The notes under the pieces: model-generated
The model's database searches: none
Told to the model about the DNA's origin: nothing
What the model saw: the letters and a program-made list of their open reading frames with translations, nothing else
Translations under genes and position numbers: made by a program
Assembly (NCBI RefSeq): GCF_014649495.1
Contig: NZ_BMTD01000020.1
Coordinates: forward strand, 1-64,000
Source: Streptomyces filipinensis
GTDB taxonomy: Bacteria; Actinomycetota; Actinomycetes; Streptomycetales; Streptomycetaceae
DNA: 64,000 nt
Direction of reading: 5' to 3'
In this document: in pieces, positions 1 to 8,406 of the stretch
Position numbering within the stretch: the stretch's first letter is position 1
Layout: each line of letters begins with the position of its first letter

Positions 1-105
1 CGGCTCGGTCGTGGGGTTCGTGTGCGTCGGCCGGTCGGCTCGGTCGTGGGGTTCGTGTGCGTCGGCCGGTCGGCTCGGTCGTGGGGTTCGTGTGCGTCGG
101 CCGGC
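1..105. repeat. 35-bp tandem repeat, three exact copies
   Basis: Three identical 35-bp units lie at 1-35, 36-70 and 71-105, and the array runs off the left edge of the window. Because 35 is not a multiple of three, the same peptide is readable in all three forward frames. That pattern fits non-coding tandem duplication and not a repeat protein. The first gene to the right is the end of a minus-strand deacylase. Confidence 0.9.
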
Positions 106-327
106 TGGCCCCGTCATGGCGTTCGTCTGCACCAGCGGCCCGGATCGACCACGGCGTCCGTCAGTCCGTCGTCGGCCACGGCGTTCGCCCGCGCCGCGGG
201 GTCCGCTGGGCCACGGCACCTGTCCGTGCGGGCCACCGGGCTCGGCCGTGGGCGTCTGTCGGTCCCGCCGGGTCCGCTCGGCCACTGCCGCGTCAGGCGC
301 GGTCGGTTCGCTCGGGCAGTGCCTTCG
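106..327. repeat. decayed continuation of the tandem array
   Basis: No believable gene is present. The stretch keeps echoes of the 35-bp unit: a GGNCGTGG-like core recurs roughly every 35-45 bases, with a GTTCGTC- or GTCTGTC-like segment after it. It looks like older, diverged copies of the exact array at 1-105. It ends at the stop codon of the YbaK-type gene. Confidence 0.5.
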
Positions 328-831
328 TCAGGCCCGGCCGATCGGGGCCAGTACCGCGTTCGTCAGGCTTGCCAGATCTCCCGGTGCCAGCTCCACCTCC
401 AGGCCGCGCCGGCCCGCCGACACGCAGATCGTCTCGTGCGTCCCGGCCGAGTCGTCCAGGACCGTCGGGAGTCGCTTGCGCTGCCCGAGGGGGGAGATGC
501 CGCCCCGTACGTACCCCGTGGTGCGCTCCGCCAGCGTCGGGTCGGCCATCGTCGCCCGCTTGCCGCCCACCGCCGCCGCCAGGGCCTTCAGGTCCAGGGA
601 GCCGGACACCGGGACCACCGCCACCGTCAGGGTGCCGTCGACGTCCGCCACCAGGGTCTTGAAGACGCGGTCGGGGGACACGCCCATGGCCTCGGCCGCC
701 TCCTCGCCGTAGGAGGGGTGGGAGGGGTCGTGGTCGTAGGAGTGGACCGTGAAGTCCAGGCCGGCCGACGACAGGGCGACCGTCGCGGGAGTGCCCCCGG
801 ACTGCTGCTGCTTCTTCGTCTTCTTCGCCAT
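328..831 (-). CDS. ybaK: YbaK/EbsC-family Cys-tRNA(Pro) deacylase
   Basis: This 167-residue cytosolic protein matches the YbaK/ProX editing domain in length and pattern. YbaK hydrolyses Cys-tRNA(Pro), a mischarged product of prolyl-tRNA synthetase. Visible features are a Lys/Gln-rich start, the DRVFKTLVA segment near residue 55, the GGKRATMA segment near residue 90, and YVRGGISPLGQRKRLP near residues 108-123, which is typical of the family's substrate pocket. The ATG start at 831 is the only good one. It lies 31 bp downstream of the Lon-domain gene on the same strand, so the two may be co-transcribed. The family assignment is firm; the exact tRNA specificity is inferred. Confidence 0.9.
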   Translation of the reverse strand: MAKKTKKQQQSGGTPATVALSSAGLDFTVHSYDHDPSHPSYGEEAAEAMGVSPDRVFKTLVADVDGTLTVAVVPVSGSLDLKALAAAVGGKRATMADPTLAERTTGYVRGGISPLGQRKRLPTVLDDSAGTHETICVSAGRRGLEVELAPGDLASLTNAVLAPIGRA

Positions 832-862
832 CGGTGTCGCGCGCGTTCCCTCGGTCCTCAGG

Positions 863-1603
863 TCAGTTCAGGCTCGTCGGCGTCCGCGTCAGCTCGAACG
901 CGGGCAGCGAGGGAAGACTACGGATGATGGACGTCTCGGAGCGAAGGAGTTTCAGCTCGTCCCGGAGCCTGGACGCGGTGTCGGGCGCCTGGAGCAGCCG
1001 CTGCTTGGTCGGCGTGTCGTGCACCATCGCGGCCGCCACCAGGTAGGACACCACCGACGGGTCGTCGGGCAGGTCCGTGCCCGTGGACAGCGACCGCTCG
1101 CGGGCGCCCGCGAGCCGCTTCTGGTACTGGCGGAAGGAGCGCAGCACCCCCTCGGCCAGCGCGCCCGCCTCGTCGCCCGGCTCCTCCGGCAGCTCCTCCA
1201 GCTCCGCCGTCAGGAACGGGCCCGAGGCGTCGACGGACAGCAGCCGCACCCGGGTCGTACCCGTCGCCAGCACCTCGTAGGTGCCGTCGGCCCGCTCCCG
1301 GATGGTCGCCGCGTCCGCCACACATCCCACCCCGTGGAAGGCCTTGAGCGGATCCGGGCCGAAGCCGGCGGACGGCCCGCGTTCGGGCTGTGCGGTGGGG
1401 TCCGGCATGCCGGGGGCGCTCGGCGCCACCTCGTGGCCGTCGCGGATGGCCACGACGGCGAACCGGCGCGGCTCCTCCTCCGGGGTCTTGAGCAGTTCGC
1501 GCATCATGGCGCGATACCGCTCCTCGAAGATGTTCAGCGGCAGCACGAGTCCCGGGAACAGCACCGTGTTCAGCGGGAAGAGCGGGAGACGGACGGTGGT
1601 CAC
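863..1603 (-). CDS. Lon-substrate-binding (LON N-terminal) domain protein
   Basis: The 246-residue product consists of a stand-alone Lon N-terminal domain. It opens with the typical LPLFPLNTVLFPG block at residues 6-18, followed by LPLNIFEERYRAM. It has no AAA+ or protease domain, so it is not a Lon protease. Stand-alone members are common in actinobacteria and their role is unclear; substrate or adaptor binding is the usual guess. The start is GTG at 1603. The upstream unknown gene ends only 11 bp away, which suggests one transcript running 2700 to 328. Confidence 0.85.
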   Translation of the reverse strand: MTTVRLPLFPLNTVLFPGLVLPLNIFEERYRAMMRELLKTPEEEPRRFAVVAIRDGHEVAPSAPGMPDPTAQPERGPSAGFGPDPLKAFHGVGCVADAATIRERADGTYEVLATGTTRVRLLSVDASGPFLTAELEELPEEPGDEAGALAEGVLRSFRQYQKRLAGARERSLSTGTDLPDDPSVVSYLVAAAMVHDTPTKQRLLQAPDTASRLRDELKLLRSETSIIRSLPSLPAFELTRTPTSLN

Positions 1604-1614
1604 GGCGCCCCAGC

Positions 1615-2700
1615 CTAGTGGTCACCGGCGCGGTCGTGTCCGCCGTGCCGGCCGAGGGGGGCCTGGGACCAGGTCATCAGCCCCGCGGGGAAGGGCCGGG
1701 AACCCGGGGACAGCAGGTGCTCGCGCAGCCGCAGGAAGTGGCCGAGCGGGTCGTCGGAGAACCGCTCCCAGGGGAAGGACGTGGCGTACGGGCCGATCAG
1801 GCGCAGCTGGTTGCGGGCGTCCTCCCAGCGCTCCAGGCGCATCAGGACGTACAGGAGCTTGTTGCGGATCTCGGCGGGCCACGGGTCGGCCGCCGGGAAA
1901 CGCGCGGAGAAGGCGAGCGCCCGGTCCGCCGCGGCGTCCAGCCGGGGGCGCGGGACCTCGGGACCGCAGCCGTCCGTCAGGCAGCCGAAGGCGGCCCGGG
2001 CCGGCAGGGCCTGGACGAGCGCGTCGGCCGGGGCGTCCTGCGCGGCCTGGTCGGCGAAGTCGAAGCACTCGCGGTGCGAGGCCCGCGGGGCGTGGGGGGT
2101 GTCCCCCCAGCGGACACAGCAGGAGGCGGCCAGGTAGCGCAGGGCGGCGACATGGCAGCCGTAGTGGTGCGGGGCGCGCCGGACGGCGGCCTCCCACAGC
2201 TCCTCGAAGTACCGGTGGCCGGCCCGTGAGCCGCGCGCGTGGTCCAGCGCGATCCGCCAGGGCACCGGGTCGCGGTCGTCGGCGCGGGCGGCGGCGGTGA
2301 TCAGCGGGCTCACCTCGCGCAGCAGCTCGGCGCGGGCCGGCGAGGGCCAGACGCGGTCCACCGCCAGCTGCGCCTGGACCACCAGCAGACCGGGGTCCTG
2401 CGGGGCGGTGGCGCGCCAGAGCTCGAACCACTCGGGACGTGAGCCGGCGAACGCGGCCAGGCGCCGCACATACCGGTCGTGGTTCTCCCAGGCGGCCGCG
2501 GCGCGGGTGCCGGCCAGCAGGCGGGCCGCGGCGTCGTACTCGCCCCGGCCGGCCGCGACCAGCGCGGGCGAGAGCCGGTCGTCGGGCGCGTCGAGCACGG
2601 GCTCGTCCCCGGCCGGCGGACGGCCGGCCGGGCGCGCGGAGCGTTTGGTCATCCGAGTGGGGCGGATGAACGAGGGCAGCAGAGCCATGGTGCCGTCCAT
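1615..2700 (-). CDS. uncharacterised protein, possibly DUF4034-like
   Basis: This is a 361-residue soluble protein without signal peptide or membrane segments. It is rich in Trp, Ala and Arg, with helical-repeat character: evenly spaced W/L/A helices such as WELWRATAP-type and VPWRIALDHARG-type segments around residues 90-160. Its general look recalls DUF4034-type actinobacterial proteins, but I am not certain of that. I chose ATG 2700; ATG 2688 in the same frame is equally possible, and neither has a clear ribosome binding site. It is likely the first gene of a three-gene minus-strand unit. No catalytic motif is recognisable. Confidence 0.7.
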   Translation of the reverse strand: MDGTMALLPSFIRPTRMTKRSARPAGRPPAGDEPVLDAPDDRLSPALVAAGRGEYDAAARLLAGTRAAAAWENHDRYVRRLAAFAGSRPEWFELWRATAPQDPGLLVVQAQLAVDRVWPSPARAELLREVSPLITAAARADDRDPVPWRIALDHARGSRAGHRYFEELWEAAVRRAPHHYGCHVAALRYLAASCCVRWGDTPHAPRASHRECFDFADQAAQDAPADALVQALPARAAFGCLTDGCGPEVPRPRLDAAADRALAFSARFPAADPWPAEIRNKLLYVLMRLERWEDARNQLRLIGPYATSFPWERFSDDPLGHFLRLREHLLSPGSRPFPAGLMTWSQAPLGRHGGHDRAGDH

Positions 2701-2837
2701 TGAAAGTCCGCAGGTCGGCGGTGCGCCAGTCGCTTCGGTCAAGTCGCGGAAAGTTGTACGGTCCAGGGTCAAGGCCCGGTAAAGGGCGACTGTTCGACTT
2801 TTGTTCCGGCGTGGCCCGCCGCTGCCCCGTCCCCGGG

Positions 2838-4415
2838 TCAGCCCCGCCGCAGCAGCCGGGTCGCCCCCGCGGCCACCGTCGTCGCCAGGATCCAGCCCAG
2901 CAGGACCATCGCCGCCGCCAGCCACTGCCAGCCGCCGCGCAGCTGCCACTGGCCGACCTGGCCGAGGTCGATCACCGGCAGCAGCAGGTCCAGCGTGAAC
3001 AGGGCGGGGCTCCAGTACGGATGGCCGTCGTGGTTCACCGGCGGATGGTCCGCGTGCGCGAACGCCAGCGTGCCCGCCGCCCACAGCACCGCCATCCACA
3101 CGGCGGCCCGGCCCGGCCGGTAGCCGTAGGCCACCGTCCAGTCCTGCACGAACCCCCACACCTTGGCGGCCGGCGGCAGCGTCTCGCGGCGCCGGCGCTG
3201 CTTGGCGAGCAGCACCTCCCGGGCGTCCTCGTCCTCGCCGGCCGAGCGCAGCACGGCGGCCAGCCGCTCGTACGGCTCCGGGTTGTACTCGGCGGTGGCC
3301 GCCGCCACCCAGCCCAGGCGCCGGGTCAGCGGGAACGGGCCCCGCGGGACCAGGTTCTCGTAGGTGAAGCCGCCCATGTGCAGGCTGCCCGGGCCCGGCC
3401 AGCTGGCCGCGCGGTCCACCAGGTTGACGATCCGCGCCCCGGACAGCAGCACCTGGCCGCGCTGCGGTGCGTCCCCGAGGAAGCGCAGCTCCGGCGTCTG
3501 CACCCGGCGCAGCGACAGCACCTGGTCCTCGGTGAGGACGAACCGCGCCCGCTCCAGGTCGACGGCGTCCCCGAACCGCCCGTCGTCCAGCCGCAGCCCG
3601 CCCCGGCACTCGAACGGCTGGATCCGTGTCCCGCGCGCGGGTGTCGTGCCGCTCAGCAGCGGGCTGCCCACGCCGGCCGGGGTCAGGTACAGGGTCCGTT
3701 CGACGGTCAGCTGGGGCGCGTTCAGGGCGTACCGGGAGTACGGGTTGTCGAGCTTCGCACCGCGCAGACTGAGCGAGACGCCGATCTGCGCGGCACGCAG
3801 ACTCAGCTCGCCGTGCGACTCCAGCAGCTCCGCCTGCAGGTCCTGGCCGACGGTCAGGCCGTCCGCCGCGATCGACCGCCCGCTGCGGTCGCGGTACACC
3901 ACCGCCTGGTTGAGCAGCAGGTCGGTGCCGATCTGCGCGTCCGTCAGCCGGACCCCGTTCTGGAAGCGGCAGCGCGGCAGATGCAGGTCGCCCTCGGTGT
4001 GCACCCGGGCGGCCTCCAGCCGGGGCGCCGCGCACTCCACCAGGCGCAGGGTCGTGAACCGCGCCTCCGGCAGCAGGACCTCCTTGTCGAAGCGGCAGCC
4101 GCGCAGCTCGACGTAGGGCCGTACCGTGCCGCCCGAGAGGTCCAGCGTGCCGGTGATCCGCATGCCGGTCAGCTTCAGCGAGGACACCCGCCCCGCGAGC
4201 GCGGGCGGACCGTCCAGCAGCAGCCAGGCCACGATCCGCGCCCGCACCGTGCGCTCCGGGCCCCAGGGGTGCGCGCCGTGGGGGTCGTCCACGACGGCGT
4301 CCCCGCTGCTCAGGTCGTACACACTGCCGTTGCGGAAGGCCTGCCACATGCCCGCCTCGGTCGCGGTCAGCTCGTCCGGCAGTTCCCCGGCGACGACGCC
4401 GGCCCCCTCGGTCAC
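2838..4415 (-). CDS. membrane-anchored pentapeptide/beta-helix-like protein
   Basis: About 525 residues. Residues ~55-330 are an irregular run of short beta-type repeats (LKLTG, LDLSGG, VELRGCRF, LRLVECAAP and similar), as in pentapeptide-like right-handed helices. The C-terminal ~150 residues carry about four hydrophobic segments, ending in a final helix and the arginine-rich LLRRG. Streptomyces homologues are often labelled membrane-associated oxidoreductase, but no cofactor motif is visible, so I do not adopt that name. GTG 4415 has a GAGAGG ribosome site 6 nt upstream. ATG 4457 would add 14 residues but lacks one. The gene is divergent from hisD. Confidence 0.75.
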   Translation of the reverse strand: MTEGAGVVAGELPDELTATEAGMWQAFRNGSVYDLSSGDAVVDDPHGAHPWGPERTVRARIVAWLLLDGPPALAGRVSSLKLTGMRITGTLDLSGGTVRPYVELRGCRFDKEVLLPEARFTTLRLVECAAPRLEAARVHTEGDLHLPRCRFQNGVRLTDAQIGTDLLLNQAVVYRDRSGRSIAADGLTVGQDLQAELLESHGELSLRAAQIGVSLSLRGAKLDNPYSRYALNAPQLTVERTLYLTPAGVGSPLLSGTTPARGTRIQPFECRGGLRLDDGRFGDAVDLERARFVLTEDQVLSLRRVQTPELRFLGDAPQRGQVLLSGARIVNLVDRAASWPGPGSLHMGGFTYENLVPRGPFPLTRRLGWVAAATAEYNPEPYERLAAVLRSAGEDEDAREVLLAKQRRRRETLPPAAKVWGFVQDWTVAYGYRPGRAAVWMAVLWAAGTLAFAHADHPPVNHDGHPYWSPALFTLDLLLPVIDLGQVGQWQLRGGWQWLAAAMVLLGWILATTVAAGATRLLRRG

Positions 4416-4520
4416 CTTCGTCCTCTCCTGGTCCCGTACTTTCGTACAGCCGTTCATGCCCGCTGGGTGACGTCCGGAACACTAAAGGTGAGGGTGATCT
4501 TCCGAGTTCGGCCACGTTCT

Positions 4521-4537
4521 GTATCAGCCATTGATAC
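4521..4537. promoter_or_regulatory. inverted repeat in the hisD divergent promoter
   Basis: GTATCA-N5-TGATAC is a perfect 6-bp dyad in the 163-bp gap between hisD and the divergent membrane protein, 42 bp before the hisD start. Its AT-rich arms stand out in this GC-rich sequence, and position and symmetry suit a repressor operator. The cognate regulator is unknown, and no convincing -10/-35 pair was identified. Confidence 0.45.
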
Positions 4538-4578
4538 GCGCCCACGGCTCGTGACGCCGGTCTGAGAGAATTGGGACT

Positions 4579-5904
4579 GTGATCTCCCGAATCGATCTGC
4601 GCGGCGACGCCCTTCCCGAGGGCCCCGCCCTGCGCGACCTGCTGCCCCGAGCCGACTTCGACGTTCAGGCCGCCCTGGAGAAGGTGCGCCCGATCTGCGA
4701 GGCCGTGCATCATCGTGGCGACGCGGCGCTGATCGACTTCGCCGAGAAGTTCGACGGAGTACGGCTGGAATCCGTCCGTGTCCCGGCCCAGGCGCTCACC
4801 GACGCGCTGGAGGCCCTCGACCCGGCCGTGCGCGCCGCCCTGGAGGAGTCCATCCGCCGCGCCCGCCTGGTCCACCGCGAGCAGCGGCGTACGACGCATA
4901 CCACCCAGGTGGTGCCCGGCGGCTCCGTCACCGAGAAGTGGGTGCCGGTCGACCGCGTCGGTCTGTACGCGCCGGGCGGCCGCTCCGTCTACCCCTCGTC
5001 CGTGATCATGAACGCGGTCCCGGCGCAGGAGGCCGGCGTCGAGTCGATCGCACTCGCCTCCCCGCCGCAGGCCGAGTTCGGCGGGCTGCCGCACCCGACG
5101 ATCCTCGCCGCGTGCGCGCTGCTCGGCGTGGACGAGGTCTACGCCGCCGGTGGGGCCACGGCCGTGGCGATGTTCGCCCACGGCACCGAGTCCTGCCCGC
5201 CCGCCAACATGGTCACCGGCCCCGGCAACATCTGGGTCGCCGCCGCCAAGCGCTACTTCACCGGCAGGATCGGCATCGACGCCGAGGCCGGCCCGACGGA
5301 GATCGCGATCCTCGCGGACGACACCGCCGACCCGGTGCACGTGGCCTCGGACCTGATCAGCCAGGCCGAGCACGACCCGCTCGCGGCGGCCGTGCTGGTC
5401 ACCGACTCCGTCGAGCTGGCGGAGGCGGTGGAGAAGGAGCTGGAGCCGCAGGTCGCCGCCACCAAGCACGTCGAGGACCGGATCGTGCCCGCGCTGCGGG
5501 GCCGGCAGTCCGCGATCGTGCTGGTCGACGGCATCGAGGAGGGCCTGCGGGTCGTCGACGCCTACGGTGCCGAGCACCTGGAGATCCAGACCGCTCAGGC
5601 GTCCCGGGTCGCCGACCGGGTCCGCAACGCGGGCGCGATCTTCATCGGCCCCTGGGCCCCCGTCTCCCTCGGCGACTACGCGGCCGGGTCCAACCACGTC
5701 CTGCCCACCGGCGGCTGCGCCTGCCACTCCTCGGGCCTGTCCGTGCAGTCCTTCCTGCGCGGTATCCACATCGTCGACTACACCAAGGACGCGCTGGCCG
5801 AGGTCGCGCACCACGTGGTGACGCTGGCGGAGGCGGAGGACCTGCCGGCGCACGGCGCGGCGGTCAAGGCGAGGTTCGGCTGGAAGGTACCCGAGAGCAA
5901 GTGA
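4579..5904 (+). CDS. hisD: histidinol dehydrogenase
   Basis: HisD oxidises L-histidinol to L-histidine in two NAD-dependent steps, the end of histidine biosynthesis. The 441-residue length is normal. The GPGNIWVAAAK segment near residue 215, SQAEHDP near 260 with zinc/catalytic residues, and the C-terminal HSSGLSVQSF block are all present. The start is GTG 4579. This is the first gene of the his operon; its stop overlaps the hisC start by 4 bp (GTGA), so translation is probably coupled. An inverted repeat at 4521-4537 may control it. Confidence 0.97.
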   Translation: MISRIDLRGDALPEGPALRDLLPRADFDVQAALEKVRPICEAVHHRGDAALIDFAEKFDGVRLESVRVPAQALTDALEALDPAVRAALEESIRRARLVHREQRRTTHTTQVVPGGSVTEKWVPVDRVGLYAPGGRSVYPSSVIMNAVPAQEAGVESIALASPPQAEFGGLPHPTILAACALLGVDEVYAAGGATAVAMFAHGTESCPPANMVTGPGNIWVAAAKRYFTGRIGIDAEAGPTEIAILADDTADPVHVASDLISQAEHDPLAAAVLVTDSVELAEAVEKELEPQVAATKHVEDRIVPALRGRQSAIVLVDGIEEGLRVVDAYGAEHLEIQTAQASRVADRVRNAGAIFIGPWAPVSLGDYAAGSNHVLPTGGCACHSSGLSVQSFLRGIHIVDYTKDALAEVAHHVVTLAEAEDLPAHGAAVKARFGWKVPESK

Positions 5905-7007
5905 GCGACGTGAGGATCGACGATCTTCCCGTACGGGACGAGCTGCGGGGCAAGTCCCCTTACGGCGCGCCCCAGTTGGACGTCCCCGTACGGCTGAACA
6001 CCAACGAGAACCCCTACCCGCTGCCCGAGCCGCTGGTCGAGCGGATCACGGAGCGGGTGCGGGAGGCAGCCCGCGACCTGAACCGCTACCCCGACCGGGA
6101 CGCGGTGCAGCTGCGCACCGAGCTGGCCGCCTACCTGACGAAGACCGGCAAGCACCCGCTCGGCATCGAGAACGTGTGGGCCGCCAACGGTTCCAACGAG
6201 GTCATCCAGCAGCTGCTGCAGACCTTCGGCGGACCGGGCCGTACGGCGATCGGTTTCGAGCCGTCGTACTCGATGCACGCGCTCATCGCACGCGGCACGG
6301 GTACCGGCTGGATCGCGGGTCCGCGCAACGAGGACTTCACGATCGACCTCGCCGCCGCCGAACGGGCCATCGCCGAACACCGGCCGGACGTCGTCTTCAT
6401 CACCACGCCCAACAACCCCACCGGCAACGCGGTCCCGCCGCAGACGGTCCTCGCGCTGTACGAGGCGGCCCAGGCGGCCAAGCCGTCGATGGTGATCGTG
6501 GACGAGGCCTACATCGAGTTCAGCCACGGCGACTCGCTGCTGCCGCTGCTCGCGGGCCGCCCGCACCTGGTCGTCTCCCGGACCATGTCGAAGGCGTTCG
6601 GCGCGGCGGGTCTGCGCCTCGGCTATCTCGCCGCCGACCCCGCGGTCGTGGACGCCGTACAGCTGGTGCGGCTGCCGTACCACCTGTCGGCGATCACCCA
6701 GGCGACCGCCCTGGCCGCCCTGGAGCACACCGACACCCTGCTGGGGTACGTGGAGCAGCTGAAGTCGGAACGGGACCGGCTGGTCGCCGAGCTGCGCGCG
6801 ATCGGTTACGAGGTCACCGAGTCGGACGCGAACTTCGTGCAGTTCGGCCGGTTCGCGAGCGCCCACGAGGCCTGGCAGAAGATCCTCGACCGGGGCGTCC
6901 TGGTCCGGGACAACGGCGTACCGGGATGGCTGCGGGTGTCCGCCGGCACCCCCGAGGAGAACGACGCGTTCCTCGACGCGGTCCGGGAACTGAAGAAGGA
7001 GCTGTAA
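5901..7007 (+). CDS. hisC: histidinol-phosphate aminotransferase
   Basis: HisC is a PLP enzyme that converts imidazole acetol phosphate plus glutamate to histidinol phosphate. The 368-residue product begins at GTG 5901, overlapping hisD by 4 bp. Landmarks are NTNENPYPLPE at residues 34-44, NNPTGN near 173, VDEAYIEF near 200, and SKAFGAAGLRLGYL, whose Lys231 is the PLP lysine. An open frame continues far upstream inside hisD, but only the GTG start gives the normal HisC N-terminus. Confidence 0.96.
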   Translation: MSDVRIDDLPVRDELRGKSPYGAPQLDVPVRLNTNENPYPLPEPLVERITERVREAARDLNRYPDRDAVQLRTELAAYLTKTGKHPLGIENVWAANGSNEVIQQLLQTFGGPGRTAIGFEPSYSMHALIARGTGTGWIAGPRNEDFTIDLAAAERAIAEHRPDVVFITTPNNPTGNAVPPQTVLALYEAAQAAKPSMVIVDEAYIEFSHGDSLLPLLAGRPHLVVSRTMSKAFGAAGLRLGYLAADPAVVDAVQLVRLPYHLSAITQATALAALEHTDTLLGYVEQLKSERDRLVAELRAIGYEVTESDANFVQFGRFASAHEAWQKILDRGVLVRDNGVPGWLRVSAGTPEENDAFLDAVRELKKEL

Positions 7008-7010
7008 GGC

Positions 7011-7604
7011 ATGAACCGCGTTGGACGCGTGGAGCGCACCACCAAGGAGACCTCCGTCCTCGTCGAGATAGACCTCGACGGCACCGGGCGGACCGACATC
7101 GCCACCGGCGTCGGCTTCTACGACCACATGCTCGACCAGCTCGGCCGGCACGGTCTGTTCGACCTGACCGTGAAGACCGACGGCGACCTGCACATCGACT
7201 CCCACCACACCATCGAGGACACCGCCCTCGCGCTCGGCGCCGCCTTCAAGCAGGCGCTCGGCGACAAGGTGGGCATCTACCGGTTCGGCAACTGCACGGT
7301 CCCGCTGGACGAGTCCCTCGCCCAGGTGACGGTCGACCTGTCCGGGCGCCCCTACCTCGTGCACACCGAGCCCGAGAACATGGCGCCGATGATCGGTGAG
7401 TACGACACCACGATGACCCGGCACATCCTGGAGTCCTTCGTGGCCCAGGCGCAGATCGCGCTGCACGTGCACGTGCCCTACGGTCGCAACGCGCACCACA
7501 TCGTGGAGTGCCAGTTCAAGGCGCTCGCCCGGGCCCTGCGCTACGCCAGCGAGCGCGACCCGCGCGCGGCCGGCATTCTTCCCTCCACGAAGGGCGCCCT
7601 GTGA
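7011..7604 (+). CDS. hisB: imidazoleglycerol-phosphate dehydratase
   Basis: This monofunctional HisB (197 residues) dehydrates imidazole glycerol phosphate to imidazole acetol phosphate. The metal-binding histidine clusters are visible: GFYDHMLDQLGRHG near residue 36, DSHHTIEDTALALG near 63, and NAHHIVECQFKALARALR near 161. There is no fused histidinol phosphatase domain, as usual in actinobacteria. It starts 3 bp after hisC and overlaps the following small gene by 4 bp. Confidence 0.97.
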   Translation: MNRVGRVERTTKETSVLVEIDLDGTGRTDIATGVGFYDHMLDQLGRHGLFDLTVKTDGDLHIDSHHTIEDTALALGAAFKQALGDKVGIYRFGNCTVPLDESLAQVTVDLSGRPYLVHTEPENMAPMIGEYDTTMTRHILESFVAQAQIALHVHVPYGRNAHHIVECQFKALARALRYASERDPRAAGILPSTKGAL

Positions 7605-7765
7605 ACAGCCTCTCCACCCTGCTGATCGTCGTCGGCCTCTTCCTGGTCGGCGGCATCGTCTCCTTCGTCAAGCAGAAGATGCCCACGAGCCTCATCGTGC
7701 TGCTCTCCATCGGCGCGGGCCTGTGCCTCGTCGCGGGCGTCATGCGGCTGGAGGTGTGGAATTGA
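7601..7765 (+). CDS. small two-helix membrane protein within the his operon
   Basis: A 54-residue protein starts at GTG 7601 and overlaps the hisB stop by 4 bp (GTGA). Two hydrophobic stretches, residues ~5-22 and ~30-47, flank a basic turn (VKQKMPTS), so it is probably an integral membrane hairpin. Its stop overlaps the TTG start of hisH. Its position inside tightly coupled his genes suggests it is translated, and similar small proteins are annotated between hisB and hisH in other Streptomyces. The function is unknown. Confidence 0.75.
   Translation: MNSLSTLLIVVGLFLVGGIVSFVKQKMPTSLIVLLSIGAGLCLVAGVMRLEVWN
7750..7754 (+). promoter_or_regulatory. ribosome binding site deciding the hisH start
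   Basis: GGAGG lies 7 nt before TTG 7762 but only 1 nt before the in-frame GTG 7756. Spacing therefore favours the rarer TTG codon, which also forms a TTGA overlap with the stop of the small membrane gene. Confidence 0.5.
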
Positions 7766-8403
7766 GCGCTTCCAAGCGAGTGGTCGTCTTCGACTACGGC
7801 TTCGGCAACGTCCGGTCCGCCGAACGCGCCCTCGCGCGCGTGGGCGCCGATGTCGAGATCACGCGTGACTTCGACAAGGCGATGAACGCCGACGGGCTGC
7901 TGGTGCCGGGTGTCGGCGCGTTCGCCGCCTGTATGCAGGGGCTGCGCGCGGCGCGCGGTGACTGGGTGATCGACCGGCGGCTGTCCGGCGGCCGGCCCGT
8001 GATGGGCATCTGCGTCGGCATGCAGATCCTGTTCGCGCGCGGCATCGAGCACGGCGTGGAGGCCGAGGGCCTGGACGAGTGGCCCGGCACGGTCGCGCCG
8101 CTCCAGGCCGACGTCGTGCCCCACATGGGCTGGAACACCGTGGAGGCCCCCGCCGACTCGGAGCTGTTCGCCGGCCTCGACGCCGACGCCCGCTTCTACT
8201 TCGTGCACTCCTACGCCGTCCACGACTGGTCCCTGGAGAGCCACAACCCGTTGATCGCCGCCCCCAAGGTCACCTGGTCGACGCACGGCAAGCCGTTCGT
8301 GGCCGCCGTGGAGAACGGCGCCCTGTGGGCCACCCAGTTCCACCCCGAGAAGTCCGGCGACGCCGGCGCCCAGCTCCTCACCAACTGGATCGGAACCCTG
8401 TAG
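7762..8403 (+). CDS. hisH: imidazole glycerol phosphate synthase, glutaminase subunit
   Basis: HisH is a class I glutamine amidotransferase that feeds ammonia to HisF. The 213-residue product has the nucleophile in GICVGMQ (Cys84) and the His194/Glu196 pair in QFHPEKS. I chose TTG 7762 on ribosome-site spacing; GTG 7756 would add two residues (giving MELSASK-) and also resembles homologues as I remember them. It sits between a small membrane protein and priA, with only 3 bp to the latter. Confidence 0.95.
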   Translation: MSASKRVVVFDYGFGNVRSAERALARVGADVEITRDFDKAMNADGLLVPGVGAFAACMQGLRAARGDWVIDRRLSGGRPVMGICVGMQILFARGIEHGVEAEGLDEWPGTVAPLQADVVPHMGWNTVEAPADSELFAGLDADARFYFVHSYAVHDWSLESHNPLIAAPKVTWSTHGKPFVAAVENGALWATQFHPEKSGDAGAQLLTNWIGTL

Positions 8404-8406
8404 ACC

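Noticed and set aside
1..105. Possible repeat protein from the 35-bp array
   Set aside because: The period is not a multiple of three, so no single frame encodes a repeating peptide; there is no start signal or domain.
2838..4415. Oxidoreductase label often given to homologues
   Set aside because: No nucleotide, flavin or metal motif is visible; only beta-helix-like repeats and membrane helices.
1615..5853. 1412-codon minus-strand frame spanning several genes
   Set aside because: Only the last ~361 codons (start 2700) look like a real protein; the rest runs antisense to hisD and in the wrong frame of the pentapeptide-like gene.
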